64,000 bases of DNA from positions 120,942 through 184,941 of the forward strand of contig NW_026570399.1 of the NCBI RefSeq assembly GCF_019649055.1, read 5' to 3'. Shown here piece by piece: positions 46,684 through 57,700 of the stretch. The DNA comes from Paramacrobiotus metropolitanus (taxonomy: Eukaryota; Tardigrada; Eutardigrada; Parachela; Macrobiotidae). The position numbers and the translations under genes are program-made. The notes under the pieces were generated by a model. It searched no databases. It had not been told where the DNA came from and saw nothing but the letters and a program-made list of their open reading frames with translations. Numbering within the stretch: position 1 is the stretch's first letter; each line of letters begins with the position of its first letter.

Positions 46684-47005
46684 AACATCCTGCTGATACT
46701 TCATGACCACACTGCCACAAAACTTTTCGTGAACGCAAAAATTTTTGTATCCCTCCCACCCGCCGCTTATCACACGCACAGCAGATGCGTTTTTCCTTCA
46801 TACGCGCAGCAGATGCGTCTTCCTTCTTTCTTACGCACAGCAGATGCGATAAATGTTCTGCACATTGCAAATTTGTCAAATTCGAAATGTTGTTTTTTTT
46901 ATGTCATGGATGTTGTTGTGATATATTGTTCAACAAAGGGGTGTCCCGCGCGGCTTGTATCAAAACCCGGTGACCGGCGGCGCCCTACAGTGCGTCGTCT
47001 GGACA
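46469..47005. repeat. Pair of 66-bp direct repeats (epsilon)
   Basis: 46469-46534 and 46940-47005 share GCGGCTTGTATCAA, CCCGGTGACC and GTGCGTCGTCTGGACA, with few differences. They bracket the alpha-delta junction at 46683/46684. Confidence 0.8.
46773..46850. repeat. Three-copy minisatellite
   Basis: ACGC(A/G)CAGCAGATGCG occurs three times about 30 bp apart, separated by T/C-rich spacers. Each unit has CGCA...TGCG dyad symmetry. Confidence 0.75.
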
Positions 47006-47012
47006 AGTCATT

Positions 47013-47644
47013 TTGGAAGGTGCTAGGAGACTGACTCCTGCAAAGGTGGATCAGCGGTTGCCAATAACGATGAATCTTCTGCGACAATTGTGTTCTCGTC
47101 TGCATTACGCGTCCCTGGATCTCTACGACCAGAACATGTTTGGGGCGACTTTTTCGTTAGCGCAACATTTTCTTTTACGTGTCAGTGAATATACCAGCGC
47201 TGCACCTGGACATTTTAACCCTGCTGTCACGTTATGCCTGGAAGACGTATATTATGATAGCTTTTGTTGCGTATCACCATTAAGCAATCCAAAACGGACC
47301 AGCGGCGGGATGGAATCACATTGACAATGACTCGGGTCGAATCACCAACTGTTCATGACGCTTGTGTAGCCTATGGTGACGTTCGCCGCAGCCTGCATGC
47401 AACGCAGTTGCCTTTCTTCATACATGCCAGTGGACGATTCCTTACGCGCACTGACGTTACCGATGCACTGCGGAAATGTCTGCCGGATGGATGTGATCGC
47501 ACGCGTTATTCTTCACACAGCTTCCGCATTGGCGGAGCAACATCAGCCGCAGCGGATGGCCAATCAGTTGATGCCATTTGCCGGAGAGGAAGATGGAAAT
47601 CTACATCGTTTCAGCGCTACATTCGACCATCAGGCAACACCTAA
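47013..47644 (+). pseudogene. Tyrosine recombinase of the YR retroelement (one frameshift)
   Basis: It catalyses strand exchange for integration of DIRS/Ngaro-type elements. The first frame contains AQHFLLRVSEYTS (catalytic Arg). After a one-base frame change near 47265 the second contains ITIKQSKTDQ (Lys), SSHSFRIGGATSA (His-X-X-Arg) and FQRYIRPSG (Tyr nucleophile). All catalytic residues are present, so only the frameshift makes it non-functional. It ends 180 bp before host sequence resumes. Confidence 0.8.
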
Positions 47645-47819
47645 TTGTCTGGGGCACAACTCAACTCACTGCTCTCTCCCGCCACGGTACGCACGGAACC
47701 GCACCGGAAGGAACAACCGCAAGCACGCGCATTCACATATACACCCTGGCCACGAATCAGGGTTCCTGGAGCGAGCACGCACCAGGGCATTCCATAAATA
47801 ACGTGGTGTTATTTGTAAA

Positions 47820-48280
47820 TCACTGTCTCGTGGAAGCGCATCGAAGCCTGAAGGATTGCGGTTGTGGTAGCCGTTCGCTGATCTGGTTGCCGTTCCTGTC
47901 GACGCAAAATACGTCGTGGTCTTTCGTATCGAGATTTCACTCTCTCTGAAGTGGACTCCATGATCCATCTTTCTCGCACGAAGGCAGGGTACCGTCTTGG
48001 CCTACAGAAAACGGTTCTCTTAAATGCTATGGAATTCTTTAGAATGCTGTCACGTACTTTGTACTACGGAGCGACATCTTGTAGTACTTACTATCTTATG
48101 CTGTGAAGGTAACGTACCTTGCATTTCCTGCTCACGAGCTGCTTTACAAGTGCATCCGTCCATATTCCGGCGTCCTTGAATCGTTTCTCCACCGGGTAAC
48201 GTAACGGTTCCGGGCCTAAGACACATTCTAGCACTGGCCACTGACATCAGAGCGAGTACGACCAAAAGAGCGATTTTCAT
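47820..48280 (-). pseudogene. Thyroglobulin type-1-like gene with a single nonsense codon
   Basis: Exon 1 (48280-48118) has signal peptide MKIALLVVLALMSVASARMC, then GTVTLPGGETIQGRRN and GCTCKAARE. Exon 2 (48001-47820) has SCEKDGSWSPLQ, FCVDRNGNQIS and LRC. Splice sites and frame are good, but the conserved Trp codon is TGA (47939-47937). Everything else looks intact, so the loss is recent, or the stop is a sequence error or is read through. Confidence 0.75.
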
Positions 48281-48889
48281 TCTTCAGTATGTAAAGATAA
48301 AATTTTTAACCGTGAACGAAACCGTGAAACGCCTGTGAAACCGTCGCAATGCAAAACATGCCAAAATAACGAAGAATGCTTGTCCTGTATGAAGGTACCT
48401 GCTAATTGTAAGAGCGTAATATCTCCGCAGGGAATGTTCTTTACATTCTATACGTTCTCGTAATCCGGTACCGTGCTACAAATAGGTAGGGCGCTAAGCC
48501 AGTTTTATAATTTTTGTGTTAACTAGCGTGTATGAACTTGCCAGATAAAGTATGGTACACTTATACACAGTTAATCGTTGTCCACAAAACTTGGAAGCAG
48601 ATTTTACTAATAAGTCGGCATATCTGCACCTTTGTAGTCACCGACGCACATTGCACTAGACAGATCTAATATAACGAGAGGTTTTATAATTAAATTCCTT
48701 GCAGACTACAATTAGAATAAAACAGCCAAACAACAAAATTTATTTGACAGACCGTAAAATATAACCAAGCGCTACTACAGTCCGTCGCTTTCCTTCCACC
48801 TTTAAGATACAATAAGAAGAGATTTAATAATTACTGGTTCGATAATTATTTTATAGTAAAACAAACGTGAGAATGATCGTTATTTTTAG
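48281..48889. other. Intergenic DNA
   Basis: Upstream side of the gene at 48280. No other feature seen. Confidence 0.4.
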
Positions 48890-49015
48890 CGACGGATTGT
48901 CAGTTTCCGGCGCACGGAAATGTCTGAAATCTGGACTAAACGATAGACGGAATTTTCATTACTTGGTGCATCTACGAATACGACAACCGGATCAGCGCAG
49001 AGTGCCACAAAGAAC
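48890..49015 (+). pseudogene. Eroded second exon of a thyroglobulin type-1-like gene
   Basis: One frame gives IWTKR, a TAG, then TEF. Another frame continues FITWCIYEYDNRISAE. These match KDGTWTKRQTQF and WCVDRQGNQISEE of the gene at 34438. A stop and a frameshift show decay. No first exon is nearby. Confidence 0.55.
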
Positions 49016-49703
49016 TGTAATAACTAAAGGGGAAATAATAATTTTCTCCCTTGCAAAAGATTCTGGTCCAAAGAAATTCCGTAGTTAGCGCCCAAGAAGC
49101 GTGTACGTGCACTTAGTGAAATCCACATTTTGTAATGGATTATAGTACTATACTCTGGATCGCATGCAAGAGGATATTACAACTTTACTCTTAAAGCATC
49201 TCAACTCAAATTGCTTACTCAGCGCTTCGAGGGAGCTTGCGACTGTCAAGGTTGGAAAAAGATGTGAGGTCACGAAGCAGCTGTGATTATAATAATATTA
49301 CCAGAATCGAGAAACACCAGTTTACTGTGCGCGGCCAGATCGCAGGCCTAATTTATTAGACGTCGTCCCGTAAGAACGGAAGAAGAAACAAAACTAAAAT
49401 CATGTTTAGAAATTTTTATGCTCTTCACTTTATTTCACAACTTGTACAAGCAAATGCCATTTAAATTTAAAACTCACATTTCCAGCAGCTAAAACAAATG
49501 AAAAAGCTCTTCTAGCTCTTTTGAACAACGAACAGTTCCCAAAACAGAAGTTATTGTTATTTTAAGAGTTTGCAGTGGCTTTATTTATCGTGCCTAAACA
49601 GTCGTTATCTCTAACCGAACGAGGCATTCGATGGCTACAGAAATGATGCACTGTATATCGAAGTGAAATGTGCCGCACAATATCCCCGCGATTTTATCAA
49701 TAA
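49016..49703. other. Intergenic DNA
   Basis: No feature recognised. Confidence 0.4.
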
Positions 49704-49874
49704 TCACTGTGTCGTCGAATTACACCGAAGTTTGAAGGATTGCGGGCGTCGTTCGCTTATCTGGTTACCGTTCCTGTCGACACAAAACACATCGTGATTT
49801 TCCGTCTGGACATTCCACGACTTCTGAAGCGGACTCCATGATCCCTCCTTCTCACACGAAGGCAGCGTGTTATC
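49704..49874 (-). pseudogene. Orphan second exon of a thyroglobulin type-1-like gene
   Basis: It is open from a good acceptor (GACCAG) to a stop: TLPSCEKEGSWSPLQKSW, FCVDRNGNQISERRPQ, LRC. It is the best preserved exon 2 of the minus-strand subfamily, but no exon 1 follows upstream. Similarity to the other copies stops at about 49990, suggesting a deletion or rearrangement breakpoint there. Confidence 0.65.
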
Positions 49875-49989
49875 CTGGTCTAAGCAAAACAGTTCTATTA
49901 ATTCCTGTAAAATGCGGTTAAAGTTGTCATCATATTACGGAACGATACCGTGTAGAGCTCTTTATAATATATAATGTCGTGAAGGTTAT

Positions 49990-50600
49990 CTAATGCTAGA
50001 TCCAACTGTGATCCAGATACGGAGACCTAAACGGAATAGATCCCGTGGAGTGAGCTATGCGATTAGTATAGCGAACTACGCGTAATCACGAAACGTCGCA
50101 CCGCTAATAGCTGACTTTTAATTAATTGAAAATTCCGACAACAGAAAATCAATAATGATCGGCACAGCTCGATCGTAAAGCGTGGAGCCCATTCAACAGT
50201 GTGTAACACTGTGCAGCACGTGCTATGCCGCGCCCACTGACACAACTCAAGCCAATCAAAAGAGACACAACACAGACACGTAATCCAGTGGCGTAGCGTT
50301 GCGGACGTGAACGCTAGTGAACCCCCGCTCACATGCCTCTGGGGGGATGCCGAGCTCCTGTGAGGCTGGACACACTCCCGAATCCACGAAAACGACGGTC
50401 GCCGGTGTCTGTGTGTGCTCAAAAACATCAAATTCTCTTAATCCATTTTATCACATCAATTCCATAAAGGCACAATTCCATTTAATACAATGTGAAATAA
50501 AGAGATCCAATTATAAAAATACTATCAAATCGTTAGGAACAGATCAACAGTAACAGATCAACAAAAGTATTAATCAAATTGTAGACTAGGATCCTCCATT
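49990..50600. other. Breakpoint and intergenic DNA
   Basis: The similarity to the small-gene cluster ends near 49990, and the octamer-rich retroelement region begins near 50610. No gene was recognised here. Confidence 0.4.
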
Positions 50601-50604
50601 TCTG

Positions 50605-51125
50605 ACTCGCAAAGGTCACAGGTCCTGTCCACCGTTTTCCGCACTTTTAATCCATTCCGCTCCGTTGAGCAATTTCGCGCATCCGTAATGCGACTTTCAT
50701 CACAATCCGCTTTGAGAATCGGGTGCGTATCAAGTACGACTTAGAAATACTGCTTCATCTTTGGAATATGGTGCGTATCAATTGTACGACTTCAAAATGA
50801 GATCCAATAAAGGTCATGGAGGGACGTCAATGAAGACAAGCGTAGTTCGCTTCCTCCCTAGTAAAGGTCATCCTTTGTTGAGATGATCCGTTGAGATGTG
50901 CGACTCGTTTTGGGTTAATGGTCCCAAAGGTCATGCGGCTTGAATTCCGATACGGTGACTCTGTTGGGCAATTGATGATCCCAAAGGTCATCCCACTCGT
51001 CAAAACTTCCATTAAAGGTCGTGGAGGGACTTAGCCAATTTTCTGCGGCTTTCAAGCACTTCTTCGCTTGCCTCCCTGGTAAAACTTGCAGTTTGACCTT
51101 TCCGTCGCACATCCAACTTCAGTAT
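50605..51125. repeat. Non-coding region dense in AAAGGTCA and GGAGGG/CCTCCC hairpins
   Basis: Exact AAAGGTCA occurs at 50611, 50809, 50863, 50926 and 50983, and TGACCTTT at 51094. Two related stem-loops (GGAGGG...CCTCCC) occur at about 50818-50860 and 51023-51083. In the first, AAGCG-TAGTT-CGCTT forms an inner stem. This is the 3' non-coding part of the minus-strand retroelement. Confidence 0.65.
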
Positions 51126-51137
51126 GCCTCGAGCGGC

Positions 51138-51600
51138 CAGAGTGCCGGCGAGTTTACCATGTTTATCTCTGATGGGGCCGGCTAGTTACCGCATTAAGTT
51201 TACCCCATGAAATTTCCACATTTAATCTTTTACTCTTGTTCGCCGCTTGTGGCTTACGTTAGTACGAGAAATCCGGCTTGATTACCGTAGTTTTTCTCGT
51301 TTTAATTATAACACTGAATCGCTTGAAAAGAGTGCCGGCATAGTTTACCGTAACAACTCTAATGAGGCCGGCTAATTGCCGCATTAAGTTAACCTCATCA
51401 ATATTCCACCTGTTGTCTTTCTCTTTTTCGCCGCTTGTGGCCCCGTTTCGTGTTCAAGAGATCCGGCTTGATTACCGTCGTCTCTCTTGTGCATTTATAA
51501 CACTGAGTCGCTTAGAGAGGAGGGCCGGCTAACTGCCGTAGCAACTCCCTTGGGGCCGGCTTTATAGACCGAATCAATTTCAACCCCAATAGATATTCCA
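51138..51600. repeat. ~190-bp tandem repeats (2.4 copies) forming eight covarying hairpins
   Basis: Hairpins by eye: 51138-51171, 51172-51208, 51264-51300, 51329-51360, 51362-51398, 51455-51489, 51519-51548 and 51550-51589. Equivalent hairpins are 188-191 bp apart. Each encloses a core like CCGGCT..TTACCG, where CGG can pair with CCG, and has an outer stem whose bases change in pairs between copies. The unit also holds CGCCGCTTGTGG and TATAACACTGA(A/G)TCGCTT. Confidence 0.85.
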
Positions 51601-51775
51601 CATGATTTCTTTTAGGCAATTCTGTGCTATAAACGCTGCAAACAACAAATACACGAATGTAATTAATGTTAATATGTCATGTGTCACGCCCTTTATACAA
51701 CACCATTTTTATCTTTGTGACGTACCGACAAAATGCCGTAGACGTCCTTCGATAGTGTGATCCTAAAGATCAACA

Positions 51776-54700
51776 CTATTCCATTTCATTTGAATCGCCC
51801 TCGCCATCTCTCGGCGGGCGTTTCTTAGCGCTTTCCGGTTGGTTTCGATCGGAAGTTCGGTCAACTGGTTCCGTCGAGTCAACTTCCATGACCTTTGTCG
51901 GGTCAACTTCGCGCTGGCCACGACCTTTACCTTGGCGACTTCGCTTAACCGCCTCAAGTCGATGGCGTGCGTCATTTTCTTCGAGTCGCAGTCTTCGGTT
52001 ATCAGGGTCTTCCGCCAATCGACGCTGCACGTCGGCGAGATTATCCCGCAGCTGTTGGTTTCGGATGCCGCGTCGTCCCATCTGGTTAGGCGCACGGTCT
52101 GGGCGACGGTCACTTTTCTTCACTAAGAATTCATCAATGTAAGTTTCGATTCCGTCCACCGGTTCGACGTAATCGCTTCCCAGAGAATCTTTGATCTTAT
52201 TAATCCTTTCTTCTACTTGGGATGCGTGGCGCTGTGTCAAGTTGCCCTTTCCATCCGTGTCTTACATTTCTTCCAGCGCCTTCCGAGCCGTATGCGCTAT
52301 GCTGATATGTTCCATCGGTTGTCCCAACTTGGCGACATGAGCTCGGAAGAACGGTGGAATGTCGTCCTTCATGGTATTAGACACTAATTGATTCTGTGTC
52401 TTGTAATGTGCCAGTCTCGCAGCAAAGACCTTTTGCCCCATCCTTTTTGCGGCATAGTCCTTAGGATCCACCTGTAGTCCTATCGATGCCCTTGCTGCAA
52501 GCAACTTGAAGGCTGGATTCACATGTCGTAAAACAAACTGAGCCACATATTCTTGTCGTTCGGGATAGTCTCTGTAGTAGAACTGTGTCATCCCGATTGG
52601 GTCAGTTGTGTCCAGCGGTACATCCAATAAACTTAAATCCACCAAACTGTGTAGCCCATTCCGTCGGATAGGGAGATAACAGTCCGTACTGAATCGCGGT
52701 GGATGAATAATCGACGAAAGTTCCTTGTTCCACTCCCTGTTTAATCTCTCTCGCATAACCTGAGTCAAGTAGGAATTGGCTCAACTGTCTCAGAATTGTG
52801 AGGATCTTGTTAGCTTCGACCGAATCCGATTCAATACCAAAGTATCGACAAATTTCGACCGTTTGCTCATCGATATCAGTCGTGTTGTATTCCATATCAA
52901 TACTTTCAGGACGTCGGTTGTCAAATCTGGAGTTCTGTCGCTGATCAGCCTGGCGATAATTATCCGGTTCTCGTTGACCTTCCAGTTCACGTTGTTCTCC
53001 TGACTCAGGCTGCAACGGTTCGTTACTCGCCGGTTGTTCCGGTTGGAGGTCACTATCCAGAATTACATTTCGTCGATGGGTCACGTTCTCTTGAGACGTT
53101 TCCGCAATCGAGCTGGTTCCTTCCATCGCATCGTCTTCTTGTACGACACTCACAATTGGATCCACGACGTGAACCATTGACTCTACCCGCTGATACTTTG
53201 AGGTGAATCTTCCGTTCAGTGCTTGATGACCTTTTGCTTGCGCCTGAGTCAAAGGTCGCATAAAATGCGGCTCTCTGTTGCCATCTTTATCCTGTGGGTC
53301 AGGCGTTCGATTTCGCGTATGTTCACGTCTTTATCCCATGACCTTTCGGGTGTTGACATCCTGACGTTACGATTCCGGAATGCGACTCCCATCGGCACCT
53401 GATGCCCTTGCTTTTCAGGCTCTGTACGGAATGTCTCCGCACGCCGTTTTTCTTCACGTCCTCTCGTCGCCGCCAAAATCTTTGCCGTATCGATTTTCCT
53501 TTGAATACTCATTTCTGTAACTTCGTCTCCATGGCGCAACCATGATAGGTATGCCCGCTCATATTCTCGTGAACCGCGTGACCTTTCTCTATGCGGGGCG
53601 AACGTGGTCGTATAAAAGCCTTCGTCCCGTTTAAATTCCTGAATGCCTGCAGCACATCGCTTTCGGTCGGCGAGATTTACGTAGGTCATCCATACGTCTT
53701 TCGACTTCCTTCTTTATGTAGGGTGCCGGCGCGAACCCGTCTTGAAGTCGTTTCTTCTCCCGCAACAGCATTTTGAATACCTCGTCTGACATGGCAGCTG
53801 GATCTTTCGTTATCGTTTCAATTTGTATGATAAGTGATTGTCGTACAAGTTGCATTTCGTCTTTAAGGCTGGCCATGCCCGTAGGTGCAACTAAACTCGA
53901 TGGCAGGCCTCTCGTGCAGCCTGTTCACTTGCTCTCTTATTTTCCGCATTAATTTTCGCGCGGATTTCGTCTTCCATCTGCTGAGCTCGCATCTTCGCTT
54001 GGTCTTCTTCAAATTTCTTCCGATACGCGTCTGTCTGTGGACACTTCAACGGCTCCAAGGTGTCATCCCAGCCAGGTTCGTTGTTTCGGATCGCTTCGAT
54101 AACGATCTTCGAATAGCATTCGCTCTTCTACTGGGATGCTGCCGTAATTTCTTGCGCTTATGAGATTTCGAAAACGTCCAAGTTCCCACGTTTGGCTTCC
54201 ATGATCCCAACAAGCGTGACGGTATGTGGGTCTTCCAGCTTGTGAATACAAGTGTAGCAAGGGAATTTCTTATCAACCTTTTGTTGTTCCTACAGTCCGA
54301 CACTTTGGATTATAGCCCGTAAACTGATCGATGTCTGCCGCCATTCCTGAACGTTTAGAAGTGGCTTGACCTTTTGTGCCATCTTTCTCTTCAATCTGCA
54401 ATTATAAAACAATCCATCATAGTAACCTTTTCGACGTTAATCCTTTCCATGTTAAGGCTTTCTATCATTTTTACGCCTATTCCGTTACTGAGCCGAGACT
54501 TTCCAGCTCCTGTTGCCTTTTCATCACTGTAACGTGGTGACCTTTCTCACGTTATCAGCACTTTCTGACTACTGTGACCTTTTCTATTAGTCCTAGTACT
54601 GCTTTCAGTTGACCTTTCGTAACACTTTTTCTTTCGTTTTAAACTGTTTTATGTTTTTTCTGTAATATGCAGGGTTCATTACTCGCTGCATATTACACTA

Positions 54701-57700
54701 GATTAGTTCACTCGGATTCTTTCTATCGATGGCTTATACGGCTTGAAATCGATTCGGCCATCTGCTTAATATGAAGCACTTCGTCCGAGATCAAGGCTTC
54801 AACGGCATTCTTAATCCACTCCTTATCGCTTTCAATATTCAATTCTCCCAATTCGTACTGACGCCATGAAGTTCGAAAGGTCATTCCATGACGCGCCATT
54901 GGTACCGCCAATGGCGTCCAGAGCCACATCTGTGATGGCTATCTTCCAGGCCTCCAGTTCCATTTTCAGTCTGGGCGTTCGTTCCGTGCCCTGTTTCGGA
55001 AGGTAGTAGACGACTTTGTTGTCCTTGTTGTATTTACATCCCAACTTTCCTTCCTTATATGCTCGTTTCAAGACTCGTTCAGTCATGTTAAGTGACGACC
55101 TTCCGTTCGTATTTATTGCCACTTGTCTCTTCAGATCTGTACCAAGCATCTCTTTTTCGGATGATCTGGAGCGCGTTCTGACTTCGTTCCATGTACGATT
55201 ATTCACGTCCAATGCCGGCCCTAACATGTAATCTGTAGCCTCCTTAGCCGGTGTACCGCTACTTTTCTGGGAGGATGTCGAGTCCGTTGGGTCAGCTGTC
55301 GCTGTCTGTCGATCCTCAGCTTTGCCAGTGATCCTGATGATGACCCCGCCGATTTTGGTTCGGCTGTCTTTCTCCTCCTGTGGCAAAGTCTCTTGACCTT
55401 TAATCGCCGACCGACTTCGATCGTTCTTCAAAGACGTCCCTTTAATGGTATGAACAGTGATTTAGAAACACCTGGCGCGCCGAATCCGCTTCAGCTTCTG
55501 CCGCTGCCTTATCCATCGGGAGCATGACCTTTTCTTTCTCCCGTTTATCTGAAGTCTCATGACCTTTCGGTTGATCTTCTGCGGTAGTTCCAGATGTTTC
55601 TTGACCTTTCGACTGTTCACCTTTTCTGTCGCAGGTCCAGAAGGAGCGTTGTTGTAGTATCGTCATCACTTCCGATTCCGAATCCATTGGCCTTTTGTCT
55701 TCGATGAAACTGTGACCTTTTCCATATCCTGACTGTTTGACATATTACAGTGGATCTGTCTTTCCGGTGGTATTAGACCAACTCTCGTGTATCGGATCGG
55801 GTGTCCTTTATGTGCGTTTGTCGTGGCAAGGACGTTCTGTTTAATCAACTTTGGCAATACGCGCTCGGTTGCCGTGTCGATCTCCTTTAGCATTCCATTT
55901 CCGTCGTTCCAAACTGCGTTGATGTATTGGCTAATCCGGTGACTCGTTGATCCTAACGGGCTTGTCATTCCCTGCGATTGCCCTTTCTACTCGCATTGGG
56001 ACCGCTTCATTCGGAGTTGTCAGCGCTTTATCCGAACTGGCTGGTCTGAACAACTTGGCCTCATACGAGAAACTCGGGTGCTTCTGTATAAGTTTTCCTG
56101 CGTTCCGCGCGAATTCCAATACGACGTCGAACTTTGTTTAGTGAAGCTACGATGTTGTTTCTTCAAATACGTCTTCAGGCCTGCTTTAAATTTGATGTCA
56201 CCGATGCTGTTCTTATTCGTGTGAAATTCTTTTCAGCCCATTATACGCTCGACTATTTCATCGACCGTGTTCAAATTATCATCATCGGGACCATCAAATT
56301 CTTCGTCTGAGGTGAAGTCCAGTTCACTCTCCATCTGGTTCAGTGTAATTAACCGTCGCTAATGCATCGATTTTCGTGACTGTTTGCCCTTTCCTTGGTC
56401 TTAACGGGTTCGCTCTTTGCTTTTTTCCTTTATCCAGAGCTTCCGCTAAGCTTCTTGGTTCAGTGGTCCTTGATCGTGTCGTTTTCGAGTCCGTGTGTGA
56501 CCTCGCACTAACCGTCGAAGTGCTTGAAGGCTCACTTCCGATGCCTCCGATTCACGCGACGTCTCCCGTTTCGCTTTTTCGGATCTGTTTATCCTTGCGC
56601 TCCTTGGCGTGGACGCGGAAATGACAATAGGACAGCTTGTTTCACCGCTATGACCTTTCCTTTGGTTTTGATGGCTCTGCTGTAGCCGATTGATAACTTT
56701 CTTTGACTTCGTAGGTGTCGATGACCTTTCTTCGACTTCACCAACTGACTCGTCCAATATCTCCACATCGTGAGACGCCGGTTCATCTTTTCTTCTTCCC
56801 GGTGCTTGTGCTATCGCTTTCATCACCGCTCTTTTCTTCTTATCGTCTTCCTGTCGTTTCTTCTTATCTTCTTCCTCCCGTCGTTTCTTGAGAAAATCGC
56901 CTTTCTTAACCTTGTCCCGGTTCATGGCCTCTTCCAATCTGGGCGCTTCCTCGGTTTGACTTTTGAGGCTTGACCTTTAAGGGCTTTTATGTTTATCGGC
57001 CGTTTCTTCGTCTGAGCCTTCTTCCTCAGGTGGGTCCTCGTCTTCCGACTCTGGTTCTGTCGTCACCAGGTGGATTACAATGGGCACAGTTTGGTTCATC
57101 ACACTGAAGGTGCTCGTGACTTCCTTGGGCAATCTCAAGTACTCTTGTAGCGAACGTCTGGCCCCTCCTGTTTCAGTTACATTTGCCGACGTGCCCTGCG
57201 CCTCTTCCGTCTCTCCGGCTCCGCCTTCTTGTGCCGGGGATGAATTTCCAAGTGTCTGTCTCTTTCGAGATCCCTGTGAGGCGACCTCCCACAAAGGGAT
57301 TCTTCTTAGCGTCGTAAAATACCGTTTTGTACGTTCCATCTTCCATTCGTCTTGTGAGTCGGAAATGTGCTCCATCGATCTCCGCTCGATGCCGCATCAT
57401 GCTGATGAGTGTGCTTGCTTGAACCACGGCATCTTTTCGGTCGCTTTCAGGTATCAGATCCCATAGCTGGTCGATAGCTGCCTGATTCGCATTTCGCGCC
57501 TCTCTTCTGATACATCCCATGGGGCATATGGGACCGGGTCTCCTGTTAGTCAACTATCACCGCAGTTATGGTTTCGTAGCTTCTCCATTGTCAGCGAAAA
57601 GTCTGAGGGTGACCTTTCTGCTTGTCGCCTCTGTATACCTCGGGACCGACTCATAATCATCTGACGATCGTTTCTTCGGATCTGGATCCGCCGTCGGTTT

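Larger units (their letters stand above)
38362..47800 (+). mobile_element. Nested DIRS/Ngaro-like tyrosine-recombinase retroelement complex
   Basis: Plus-strand remnants appear in the order gag-like (38.7-39.8 kb), reverse transcriptase and RNase H (39.8-43.3 kb) and tyrosine recombinase (47.0-47.64 kb). There are no LTRs and no integrase, as in DIRS/Ngaro elements. The left edge is near a palindrome (38362-38385) followed by AGGTTAACGCAG. The same layout, palindrome then AGGTT(A/C)ACGCAG, recurs at 43301 and 46621. The complex is interrupted by a pogo-like transposon (40373-42368) and two gag-only elements (43366-45691). The right edge lies before 47820, where the host gene resumes. Exact outer ends are uncertain. 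Confidence 0.75.

Noticed and set aside
46773-46850. CRISPR-like array
   Set aside because: Only three short units in eukaryotic DNA, within a transposon and with variable spacing; a minisatellite is the simpler reading.
51138-51600. Known ribozyme (hammerhead, twister or HDV-like)
   Set aside because: The hairpin core lacks the CUGANGA/GAAA hammerhead boxes, and I could not fit the twister or HDV consensus; left as an unknown fold.
51839-52142. Plus-strand frames opposite the unknown retroelement ORF
   Set aside because: Composition and continuity favour the minus strand, which matches the orientation of RT, RNase H and integrase.
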